From DASTPP01 sp035762175 (GTDB taxonomy: Bacteria; Myxococcota_A; Polyangia; Polyangiales; Polyangiaceae): 64,000 nucleotides of DNA. The DNA is taken from contig DASTPP010000374.1 in assembly GCA_035762175.1 (NCBI GenBank), forward strand, positions 1-64,000. Direction: 5' to 3'. A program made the translations under genes and the position numbers. This document shows positions 1 through 7,023 of the stretch, in pieces. The notes beneath the pieces were generated by a model, which saw nothing but the letters and a program-made list of their open reading frames with translations, was not told the origin of the DNA and did no database searches. Position 1 is the stretch's first letter. Every line of letters starts with the position of its first letter.

Positions 1-756
1 CTCTCGGACGACGGCGACAAGCGCTTCAGCTGGCCGCTCTACCAGGCGGCGCTGCGGGCGCGGCACCGCTGCCCGGCGACGCTCTGCGTGCTGGCGCTCG
101 AGCCGGCGCTGGCGCGCTGGTGCGCCGAGCCCATCGACACCGGCCAGCCGCACTCGCCCTTCGTGCCGCTGGTGCTGGGCGCGCGGGCGGTGCCGCGCGT
201 GCGCGACCCGGGCGCCGACCCGCACCTGGCCACGCTCTCGGCGCTGGCCCACGGCAACGACCCCGGCGGCCACGAGGTCGTGCTGGCGGCGCTGGGGGCG
301 GCGGAGCGGCTGGGCGGCGACGAGGGTGCTATGCTCCAGCAGATCATCTGGGCTTCGCTGGGTGAAGCCGCCCGGCGAGCCCTGGAGGCGATGATGGACT
401 ACGAGAAGGTCAAGGCGATTAGTCCGTTCTACCGCGAGGGCCTTGAGCGCGGGCAGCGCGAGGGCAAGGCCGAGGGCAAGGCCGAGGGCAAGGCCGAGGG
501 GCTACGGGCGGCGGTGCTCGATCTGTGCGAGGTGCTCGGCGTCGAGCCGACCGACGAGCAGCGGGCGCGGCTCGGGGCGATGGGGGTCGATGAGCTCGAG
601 GGGCTGCGGGCGGCGATCAAGCGGGCGAGGCGCTGGCCCGACTTAGCGGCCGCCCGTTCGCCTGGGCGGGCGGTCCGGGCGGGCGCGACTCTCTTATTGC
701 TGAGCTACCTGCATCGCCCTTACCCTACTGTCGATGGCAACCAAGCGCGGCAGTGA
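1..756 (+). CDS. Rpn-like (PD-(D/E)XK-type) protein, 3' part only
   Basis: The frame is open from the first base, so the 5' end lies outside the window; about 251 codons are visible. The visible N-terminal part (DKRFSWPLYQAALRARHRCP, then a PLVLG..VP stretch) resembles the middle of Rpn/YhgA-type putative nuclease or transposase-derived proteins abundant in myxobacteria and actinobacteria. Around residues 150-165 lie three GKAE repeats, followed by a short helical module ending in a RRWP motif; the same module ends the protein at 48718..49605. After RRWP comes about 25 extra low-complexity residues, so the original stop may have been lost. Its last 23 bases overlap the next gene. The nuclease core residues lie outside the window, so activity cannot be judged; the family assignment is an inference from pattern. 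Confidence 0.6.
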   Translation, partial: LSDDGDKRFSWPLYQAALRARHRCPATLCVLALEPALARWCAEPIDTGQPHSPFVPLVLGARAVPRVRDPGADPHLATLSALAHGNDPGGHEVVLAALGAAERLGGDEGAMLQQIIWASLGEAARRALEAMMDYEKVKAISPFYREGLERGQREGKAEGKAEGKAEGLRAAVLDLCEVLGVEPTDEQRARLGAMGVDELEGLRAAIKRARRWPDLAAARSPGRAVRAGATLLLLSYLHRPYPTVDGNQARQ

Positions 757-1798
757 GGGGCAGCGCCGGGTGCCCGCCCGTACGGGCGGCGCGCGGCGGA
801 CGAGGGGCGAGGCGGGCGCGGCGGAGGCGGCGACGAAGCCGGCCAAAGCGAGCGTGGCGGAGGCGGCGACGAAGCCGGCCAAGGCGCCCGCGGGCCGCGG
901 GCGAGTCGCCCGGGCGGCGGCGCCTTCGGGGCGTGGGCGTGGCAACGGGGCGGCCGCGGCGAAGCGGGCTTCGGCGCGGGGTGGCAACGGGGCGGCGGCC
1001 GCGGTCGACGAGGCGGCGGGGTCGGAGGCCGAGTACGAGCGCTTTCTCGACGCGGCCCGGGCGCTCCCCAAGGCCGACGTCGAGCGCTTGGCCGTCGACC
1101 CGGCGGTCGCCTACCACAACGTCAAAGCGGGCGTCGAGGCGGTGCTGGCGCGCGAGGCGGACGTGCGCAAGCTGCCCGGCATCGATCTGCGCGAGCTGCG
1201 TGAGCTGCCGGCGCTCTGCCTGGGGCTCTCGTTCGCCGCGCTGCAGGTCGATCGCAGCTCGGACGGGCAGACGCGCGTCCTTTTGCGCGAGGCGTCGGTG
1301 CTGCGCCGCACGCTGATGGCGGGCGCCGAGGCGCTCGCGGCGGCGGGGCTCTTGCCGGCCGCGGCGGTGACCAAGATTCGCGAGGGGCAGGGCCCGTCCG
1401 ACCTGGCCGACGATTGCGTGGCGCTCGCCGCGCTCTATCGCAAGCACGCGCCTTCGCTGCGGGGCAAGACGGCGGTGACGGCGGCCGATCTGAAGCGCGC
1501 CGCCGAGCTCGGCACCGAGCTGCGCACGCGGCTGAAGCCGGTCCGTAGCCGGCGCCCGGGCGAGAGCGAGGCCGAGCTGCGCGACCGGTTCTGGACGCTG
1601 CTGGCGCGGCGCTACGACCGGCTCTGGCGGGCGGGCGCGTTCGTCTACGGGCGGCGCGAGATCGACGCGCGGGTGCCGCCGCTCGGCTCGGTGCCGGGGC
1701 GCAAGGGCGGCCGGCGGGCCGGGGGCGAAGCGGAGCCGCCGGGTGCGGGCGGCGGAGCAGAGCCGCCGGACGCGGGCGACGAGGCGGGGGCGGAGTAG
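734..1798 (+). CDS. Hypothetical protein with basic Ala/Lys-rich tail, paralogous to the protein at 46037..46924
   Basis: 354 residues, no function recognised. Residues 1-95 are a low-complexity basic tail rich in Ala, Lys, Arg and Gly with a repeated EAATKPAKA unit, reminiscent of histone H1-like tails. Residues 95-320 form a helical core that aligns by eye along its length with the protein at 46037..46924: shared order of a Y-E-R start, a ..LPxID.. segment, a VLLREA/ALMGEA segment, L....LLTSA / AAGLLPAAA, a K/SIR.G.G...ANDL.ALxxL stretch, an AELG..L segment, and a closing R.Y-D-R/EGRR motif. The C-terminus is another Gly/Pro/Glu-rich tail. The ATG overlaps the end of the Rpn-like gene by 23 bases with no obvious ribosome-binding site, suggesting translational coupling. 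A nucleic-acid-binding role for the basic tail is only a guess. Confidence 0.7.
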   Translation: MATKRGSEGQRRVPARTGGARRTRGEAGAAEAATKPAKASVAEAATKPAKAPAGRGRVARAAAPSGRGRGNGAAAAKRASARGGNGAAAAVDEAAGSEAEYERFLDAARALPKADVERLAVDPAVAYHNVKAGVEAVLAREADVRKLPGIDLRELRELPALCLGLSFAALQVDRSSDGQTRVLLREASVLRRTLMAGAEALAAAGLLPAAAVTKIREGQGPSDLADDCVALAALYRKHAPSLRGKTAVTAADLKRAAELGTELRTRLKPVRSRRPGESEAELRDRFWTLLARRYDRLWRAGAFVYGRREIDARVPPLGSVPGRKGGRRAGGEAEPPGAGGGAEPPDAGDEAGAE

Positions 1799-1901
1799 CG
1801 CCGCCGCGAGCGGGCGGGGGCGGAGTCGCGAAGGCGGGGGCGAGGGGGCGGGCGACGAGGCGGGGCCGGGTAGCGAGCCGAGTGGAGGGGGCGGCCCGCG
1901 T

Positions 1902-2618
1902 CTACGCCGGCGGCTCGCCGATGGCGTCGCCGTCGCCCGGGCGCCGGGCGAGCACCTCGGGCGGCTGCATGCCGATCTCGAAGCTGGCGAGGCGCATGGC
2001 CGGCAGGGCCCTCGCCTCGATGAAGCCGGCCCAGCCCTCGTGCTCGGACGAGAAGTGCGGCACCTCGAGCGAAGCGAGGCCGGCGCGCCCCGAGCCCCGG
2101 CCCGTGAAGCGCTCGACGCGCCCACCGCGCGTCTGCAGCGTGGCGAGAAACTGCGGCACGTAGACGCGCGAGGGGCCGAAGGCGCGCATGCGCAGATCGA
2201 TCGAGGTGCCGTCGTCGGCGCGCATGCGCACCGAGCCGGCCCCCTCGCCGGCGCGCTCGGCGCCGCCCTCGGCCTCGAAGCGGGCCATGGCCTTGGGCAG
2301 GGCCCAGATCTCGCGGCCGCCGCGGAGCGAGCGCTCGTCATCGACGTAGATGGCGGCGACGTAGAGGCCGATCTCGCCGCCGGGCGCGCGCACGAGGGCG
2401 GGGGCCCAGACGAGCTCGTGGTAGGTGAGGGGCGAGGGCTCGGTGTAGCGCACGTAGAGCAAGAGCCCCGTGGTGCGCCCGCCGGCGGCGACGGGCTCGA
2501 GCGGCGGGGGCAGGTCGAGCGCGTCGGTGGGCACGAGGTAGCTGCGAGCCCAGGCGAAGCCGTGCATCGGCCAAGGCGGGTCGGGGTAGTCGCGCGGGGC
2601 GTCGGGGCGGGCTTGCAT
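1902..2618 (-). CDS. Acetoacetate decarboxylase-like (ADC family) protein
   Basis: 238 residues. The central stretch YHELVWAPALV followed by IYVDDERSLRGGREIWALPK is the characteristic ADC-fold signature: the GRE..(G/A)xPK segment holds the Schiff-base lysine (K109 here). True decarboxylases carry a second lysine directly after it, which lowers the first lysine's pKa; here the next residue is Ala110, so classical acetoacetate decarboxylation is doubtful and the protein may be one of the many ADC-like aldolase/dehydratase relatives. Cytosolic, no signal peptide. It starts 7 bases after the stop of the small membrane protein upstream, so the two are probably one operon. The family call is firm; the substrate is unknown. 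Confidence 0.8.
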   Translation of the reverse strand: MQARPDAPRDYPDPPWPMHGFAWARSYLVPTDALDLPPPLEPVAAGGRTTGLLLYVRYTEPSPLTYHELVWAPALVRAPGGEIGLYVAAIYVDDERSLRGGREIWALPKAMARFEAEGGAERAGEGAGSVRMRADDGTSIDLRMRAFGPSRVYVPQFLATLQTRGGRVERFTGRGSGRAGLASLEVPHFSSEHEGWAGFIEARALPAMRLASFEIGMQPPEVLARRPGDGDAIGEPPA

Positions 2619-2624
2619 GGCAGC

Positions 2625-2804
2625 CTACCCCCTGCCCTTCGGCCCGCCGCGCAGGCGGTGCAGCACGAAGCGCGCGATGACGACGACCATGACGAGCGCG
2701 GCCAGCGAGCCCCAGGTGATGGGCTGGCGCCAGAGGGGCGTGTTTGCTTCGCTCGCGGCCGGGCCGGGCGGATCGGGCGGGATGTCGACGAGGGCGTGCG
2801 TCAC
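2625..2804 (-). CDS. Small single-pass membrane protein (59 aa)
   Basis: A 59-residue frame starting at GTG (2804) with a Pro-rich N-terminus, one predicted transmembrane helix at about residues 31-48 (WGSLAALVMVVVIARFVL) and a basic C-terminus (HRLRGGPKGRG), which fits an N-out/C-in single-span protein by the positive-inside rule. It ends 6 bases before the ATG of the ADC-like gene and is probably cotranscribed with it. No family recognised. The frame extends further upstream without an ATG, so the exact start is uncertain. Confidence 0.55.
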   Translation of the reverse strand: MTHALVDIPPDPPGPAASEANTPLWRQPITWGSLAALVMVVVIARFVLHRLRGGPKGRG

Positions 2805-3322
2805 GGCGTGAAGGGTACACAGCGGGGTGTCGCTTGTCGCCTTCGCGGGCGCCGAGGGAGGCGGAGCTCGCAGAGGGCGGTGCGGCCACGCGCGCGGGGC
2901 GCGCCAGAGGGCGCGCGCGAGAGCGAGGCTCACCGGAAGGCGGGCGCGCGCGAGCGAACGAAGCTCGCCGGAGGGCGGACGCGTACGCGAGGGGGCCCGA
3001 GGGGGGCTGGCGCCGATGGGCTCGAGAACGGCTGGCGCCGAGGGGCTCGAGAACGGCTGACGCCGATGGGCTCGAGAACGGCTGGCGCCGATGGGCTCGA
3101 GAACGGCTGGCGCCGAGGGGGGCTGGCGCCGGGGGTTCGAGCGCGTCTCGCGGGGTTCGGGGCGCCCACTTGGGGCCACGCCGGGGGCCGGGGCGGCACG
3201 TGCGGGGGGCTGGGGGCCCGAACGCGAATCGAACCTACGCTTAAGTACTGGCTGAAACTCAGGTGAGTTGCGATGGTTTTGTTGATGATACACCCGGCCC
3301 CCCTTTCTGGCCCGATGGCGCG
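2805..3322. other. Intergenic region with tandem repeats
   Basis: No convincing gene. It holds a degenerate ~37-base duplication near 2925-2995, the 25-base tandem array listed separately, and a short AT-richer patch at about 3236-3295 just before the hybrid kinase. It presumably carries divergent promoters for the small membrane protein/ADC pair (leftward) and the kinase (rightward). Confidence 0.6.
3006..3145. repeat. 25-bp tandem repeat array
   Basis: Four head-to-tail 25-base units begin at 3006, 3031, 3056 and 3081 (each starts gctggcgccgatgggctcga or a one-base variant), followed by two decayed units at 3106 and 3122. It lies upstream of both flanking genes. The period is not a multiple of three and no frame through it looks coding. 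Confidence 0.85.
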
Positions 3323-5680
3323 ATGACCGACCCAGGGCTGCTGCGGCACCTGCCCGACCTGCCGGCCCCGGGCGGGGTCCGGCGGGGCCTCGTGTGGCTC
3401 GTCGAAGATAGCCCGACGCAGGCCGAGGTGATGCGCCGGGCGCTGGCGGGCGAGCACGACGTCGAGATCTTCTCGGACGGGGCGAGCGTGCTCGAGCGGG
3501 CGGCGGCGGGGCCGGGGCCCGACGTGCTGGTGCTCGACTGGCAGCTGCCCGGCGCGTCCGGCATCGAGGTGTTGCGCTTTCTGCGCCAGAGCCACGACGA
3601 GACGGTCTTGCCGGTGCTGATGTTGACGGTGCAGAGCTCGAAGGCCGACCTGGCCGAGGGGCTCGCGGCGGGCGCCAACGACTACGTCGGCAAGCCCTTC
3701 GACCCGATCGAGCTGCGGGCGAGGGTGCGCACGCTCGCGCGCATCAAGTGGCTGCACGAGCGGGCCGCGCGCGACGAGCAGGCGGTGCGCGAGCGCGAGG
3801 CGCAGCTGCGGCTGGCCCTCGAGGCGTCGAGCACGGGGCTCTGGGTCTGGGACTCGGCCGACGACGGCGTCGGCTGGTCGCCCGAGGTCTTCGCCATCGT
3901 GGGCGTGGCCGAGGGCGGGTTCGACGGCACGACCGAGGGCTTCTTCCGGCTCGTGCACCCCGACGATCGGGCGCGGGTGGGGGCGGCCGTGCGGGGCGCG
4001 ATCGAGGGCGGGTACCACTACGAGTGCGAGTTCCGGGTGGTGCGGCCCGACGGCGAGGTGGTCTGGGTGCAGAACCGCGGCCGGGCGGTCTACGGCGAGG
4101 GCGGCGCGGTCCGGCGCATGCTCGGCACGATCACGGACGTGACCCAGCGGCGCCGGGCCGAGGCGGCGCTCGAGGCCCGCGAGCGCGAGCTGCGGACGCT
4201 GACCGACCACTCGCCCGACGTGCTGACCCGCTTCGACCGCGACCTGCGGCACGTGTTCGTGAACGCGGCGGTCGAGCGGGCGGCGGGGCGGCCGCGGGGC
4301 GAGTTCCTGGGCAAGACGAACCGCGAGCTCGGCATGCCGGGCGAGCTCTGCGACCTCTGGGAGGGCGCCACGCGCGAGGTCTTCGCGACCGGCGAGCGGC
4401 GCCTCCTCGAGTTCTCGTTCGGCCCCGAGGGGGCCGAGCGCCACTACGCGGCCTGGCTGGTGCCCGAGGTCGGCCCGGGCGGGGGCGTCGAGCACGTGCT
4501 CGGCGTCACGCACGACGTCACCGAGCGAAAGCTGGCGGAGCGGGCGCTGCGGGCGGCCGACGAGCGCAAAGATGAGTTCCTGGCGACGCTAGCGCACGAG
4601 CTGAGAAGCCCGCTCGCGCCGCTGCGCACGGGGCTCGAGGTGGTGAAGATGTCGCGCGGCGGCGCGGGCGCCGACAAGGCCCTCGGCGTGATGGAGCGGC
4701 AGCTCGGGCACCTGGTGCGGCTGGTCGACGATCTGCTCGACGTCGCGCGCATCAGCCGCGGCAAGGTCGAGCTGAGGCGCGAGCGGATCGAGGTCCGGGC
4801 CGTGCTCGACCACGCGGTCGAGGTCAGCCGCCCGCTCGTCGAGGCGGCCCGGCACGCGCTCGACGTCCGGGCGCCGGGCGAGCCGCTCTGGCTCGACGGC
4901 GACCTCACCCGCCTCGCCCAGGTGGTCTCGAACCTGCTCAACAACGCGGCGAAGTACACCCCCGACGGCGGCCGCATCGAGCTGTCGGCGCGGGCCGAGG
5001 GGGGCGAGGCGGTCATCCGGGTGTCCGACAACGGCGCGGGCATCTCGGCCGAGATGTTGCCGCGCGTGTTCGACCTCTTCGCCCAGGTCGACCGGACGCG
5101 CGATCGGGCGCAGGGCGGGCTGGGCATCGGCCTGTCGCTCGTCCGGAGGCTCGTCGAGCTGCACGGCGGCGCGATCGAGGCGAAGAGCGAGGGCCTCGGG
5201 CGGGGCAGCTCGTTCGAAGTCCGGCTGCCGCTCGTCCGGCCCGCCGAGGGGCGCGCCGAGGCGCCGTCGGGGGCGGCGCGCGGCGGCGAGCGCCCCGGCG
5301 GCTGGCGCATCCTGGTGGTCGACGACAACGCCGACGGGGCCGAGCTCCTGGCGATGACGCTCGAGCTCTCGGGGCACCTCACCCGCGTCGCCTACGACGG
5401 CCCCGGGGCCCTCGAGGCGGCCGAAGCCTTCCGCCCCGAGGTGATCTTCCTCGACATCGGGCTGCCCGGCCTCGACGGCTACGAGGTGGCGCGGCGCCTG
5501 CGGGCCGAGCCCGCGCTCGCGGGGGCGGCGCTGGTGGCGCTCACGGGCTGGGGCGCGCAGGGCGACAAGCAGCGGGCCCTCGACGCCGGGTTCGACGTTC
5601 ACCTGACCAAGCCGGTCGACCGGGCCGAGGTCGAAGGCGTGCTGGGGCGGCTTTCGGCCGCGCGCCCGGGGGTGGGCTAG
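3323..5680 (+). CDS. Hybrid sensor histidine kinase REC-PAS-PAS-HisKA-HATPase-REC
   Basis: 785 residues, soluble (no transmembrane segment). Order: receiver domain 22-140 with phosphoacceptor D72 (VLDWQLPG); two PAS domains at about 160-275 and 285-405, the first closing with a typical PAC motif (GTITDVTQRRRAE); HisKA with H425 in AHELRSPL; HATPase with N-box NLLNNAAKY, G1 SDNGAGI and G2 GGLGIGL; C-terminal receiver with D711 (FLDIGLPG). Such REC-first hybrids take input both from an upstream phosphodonor and from PAS ligands. A GTG at 3263 in the same frame is preceded by an AGG-like site and would add 20 residues; ATG 3323 is chosen because the receiver begins soon after. The gene is convergent with xdhC and their stop codons share a CTAG. 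No cognate regulator is adjacent, so the pathway is unknown. Confidence 0.9.
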   Translation: MTDPGLLRHLPDLPAPGGVRRGLVWLVEDSPTQAEVMRRALAGEHDVEIFSDGASVLERAAAGPGPDVLVLDWQLPGASGIEVLRFLRQSHDETVLPVLMLTVQSSKADLAEGLAAGANDYVGKPFDPIELRARVRTLARIKWLHERAARDEQAVREREAQLRLALEASSTGLWVWDSADDGVGWSPEVFAIVGVAEGGFDGTTEGFFRLVHPDDRARVGAAVRGAIEGGYHYECEFRVVRPDGEVVWVQNRGRAVYGEGGAVRRMLGTITDVTQRRRAEAALEARERELRTLTDHSPDVLTRFDRDLRHVFVNAAVERAAGRPRGEFLGKTNRELGMPGELCDLWEGATREVFATGERRLLEFSFGPEGAERHYAAWLVPEVGPGGGVEHVLGVTHDVTERKLAERALRAADERKDEFLATLAHELRSPLAPLRTGLEVVKMSRGGAGADKALGVMERQLGHLVRLVDDLLDVARISRGKVELRRERIEVRAVLDHAVEVSRPLVEAARHALDVRAPGEPLWLDGDLTRLAQVVSNLLNNAAKYTPDGGRIELSARAEGGEAVIRVSDNGAGISAEMLPRVFDLFAQVDRTRDRAQGGLGIGLSLVRRLVELHGGAIEAKSEGLGRGSSFEVRLPLVRPAEGRAEAPSGAARGGERPGGWRILVVDDNADGAELLAMTLELSGHLTRVAYDGPGALEAAEAFRPEVIFLDIGLPGLDGYEVARRLRAEPALAGAALVALTGWGAQGDKQRALDAGFDVHLTKPVDRAEVEGVLGRLSAARPGVG

Positions 5681-6702
5681 CCCTCGCCCCCGGCGGGCGC
5701 CGAGCGGCGCGCAGGCACGCTCGCCGCTTCGCCCGGTGCCGAGCGGGGCGCAGGCACGCCCGCCGCTTCGCCCGGCGCCGAGGGCGGCGCGAGCTGCGCC
5801 CGACCTTCGCCCGACGGCGAGGGCGGTTCGGGCGGCGCCGGGCCTTCGCCCGGTGCCAAGGGCGGCTCGGGCGGCGCCGGGCCTTCGCCCGGCGGCGAGG
5901 GCGCCTGCGCCGGGGCCTCGACGGCCGTGGCGACGCCCCGGCGCACGGCGACGAGCTCGGCGGCGACCGAGACGGCAATCTCGGCCGGGGTCTCGGCGCC
6001 GATGGCGACGCCGATGGGGCCGCGCACGCGGGCGACCCAGTCGCGTCCGACGCCCTTCGCCTCGAGGCGCTTGCGGAAGCGAGCCATCTTGGCGCGGCTA
6101 CTGATGACGCCGAGGTACGCGGGCGTGGCGCCGAGGCGGGCGAGCTGCTCGAGCACGCCCTGGTCGACGGCGTGATCGCGCGTGGCAATGACCACGTAGG
6201 CGTCGCGCCCGAGCTCGGCGCCCCACTCGTTCGGCTGCCAGCTGTGCACGAGCCGCGTGGCGCCGGGGAAGCGCTCGGGGCTCGCGGCCTCTTCGAGGTC
6301 GTCGACGACCCAGACCTCGAAGCCGAGGGCGGCGCCGAGCGGGGCGAGGGCGCGGTTGACGTGGCCGCCGCCGACGAGCACGAGCCGCTCGCGCCGGCCC
6401 ATCGGGTCGACGAAGGCCTCGACCTCGCCGCCGCAGCACATGGCGAGCTCGCGCGTCAGGTGGCGTCGCGCGAGCCTCGGCTCGCCGGCCTCGATGGCGG
6501 CGCGCGCCTCGTCGATGAGCCAGAGCTCGAGGGCGCCGCCGCCCACGGTGCCCTCGATGGACCCGTCGTCGCGCACGACCATCTTCGCGCCGGCCTTGCG
6601 GGGCGTCGAGCCGCCCGTGCGCACCACGGTCACGAGCGCGAAGCGCCGGCCGGCCGCCGAGAGCCGGGCCGCTTCGTCGAGCACCTTCGCGTCGTCGTCC
6701 AC
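5677..6702 (-). CDS. xdhC: XdhC-type molybdenum-cofactor insertion/maturation factor
   Basis: 341 residues from GTG 6702. XdhC/CoxI family: N-terminal region with VTVVRTGGSTPRKAGAKM and the ELAMCCGGEVE cysteine motif, then a Rossmann-like domain with LVLVGGGHVNRALAPLG. In known systems XdhC binds and sulfurates Mo cofactor and delivers it to xanthine dehydrogenase; the xanthine dehydrogenase gene is divergent next door, which supports that role. From about residue 265 the protein runs into an unusual Pro/Ala/Gly/Glu-rich tail of near-repeats (APGEGPAPPEPP, APGEAAGVPAPRS), about 75 residues beyond the family's usual end. Its stop TAG is formed by the same CTAG that ends the hybrid kinase on the other strand. 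Function is confident; the tail's role is unknown. Confidence 0.9.
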   Translation of the reverse strand: MDDDAKVLDEAARLSAAGRRFALVTVVRTGGSTPRKAGAKMVVRDDGSIEGTVGGGALELWLIDEARAAIEAGEPRLARRHLTRELAMCCGGEVEAFVDPMGRRERLVLVGGGHVNRALAPLGAALGFEVWVVDDLEEAASPERFPGATRLVHSWQPNEWGAELGRDAYVVIATRDHAVDQGVLEQLARLGATPAYLGVISSRAKMARFRKRLEAKGVGRDWVARVRGPIGVAIGAETPAEIAVSVAAELVAVRRGVATAVEAPAQAPSPPGEGPAPPEPPLAPGEGPAPPEPPSPSGEGRAQLAPPSAPGEAAGVPAPRSAPGEAASVPARRSAPAGGEG

Positions 6703-7023
6703 GCCGGGGCCATGGTAGCCGCTCGGGGCGCGCGGGCGTAGGCGAACCGACGCTCGGGCCGAGCTCGCCCTCGACGCGGGCGCCCCGGGCGCGCGCTCCG
6801 GCGCTCGCCCTCGACGCGGGCGCCCCGGGCGCGCGCTCCGGCCGCCGCGGTCCGTGCCGACGGCCGCCGCCGCGCTTCGGCCGTGCCGGGCGCGCCGCGG
6901 CGGCGGGCGGCGCGCGGGCGTCGGGGCGTTCGAGACGCGGCGCGGCGTGCGGCGATTTCGGGCCGGCGGGGCGGGGGGAAGGCTGATGCGCGGGGGGCTT
7001 GCTTGGCCTAAGATCGGCGGGCC
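6703..7023. other. Divergent intergenic region between xdhC and xanthine dehydrogenase
   Basis: 321 bases with no gene. It must hold both divergent promoters. It contains the 40-base direct duplication listed separately. No clear -10/-35 or operator could be recognised in this GC-rich sequence. Confidence 0.6.
6763..6842. repeat. 40-bp perfect tandem duplication
   Basis: Two adjacent 40-base copies (6763-6802 and 6803-6842), each beginning gctcgccctcgacgcgggcg, identical except possibly at the very last base. They lie between the two divergent molybdoenzyme genes, so they could duplicate a regulatory site, or be a recent slippage product. Confidence 0.85.

Noticed and set aside
725..2341. 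538-residue open frame on the minus strand
   Set aside because: Arg/Ala/Pro-rich composition antisense to better genes; a shadow of the high GC.
3215..3262. Possible tRNA end on the minus strand (gtaggttcgattcgcg)
   Set aside because: The flanking bases do not form a T-stem and no D-arm or anticodon arm can be found.
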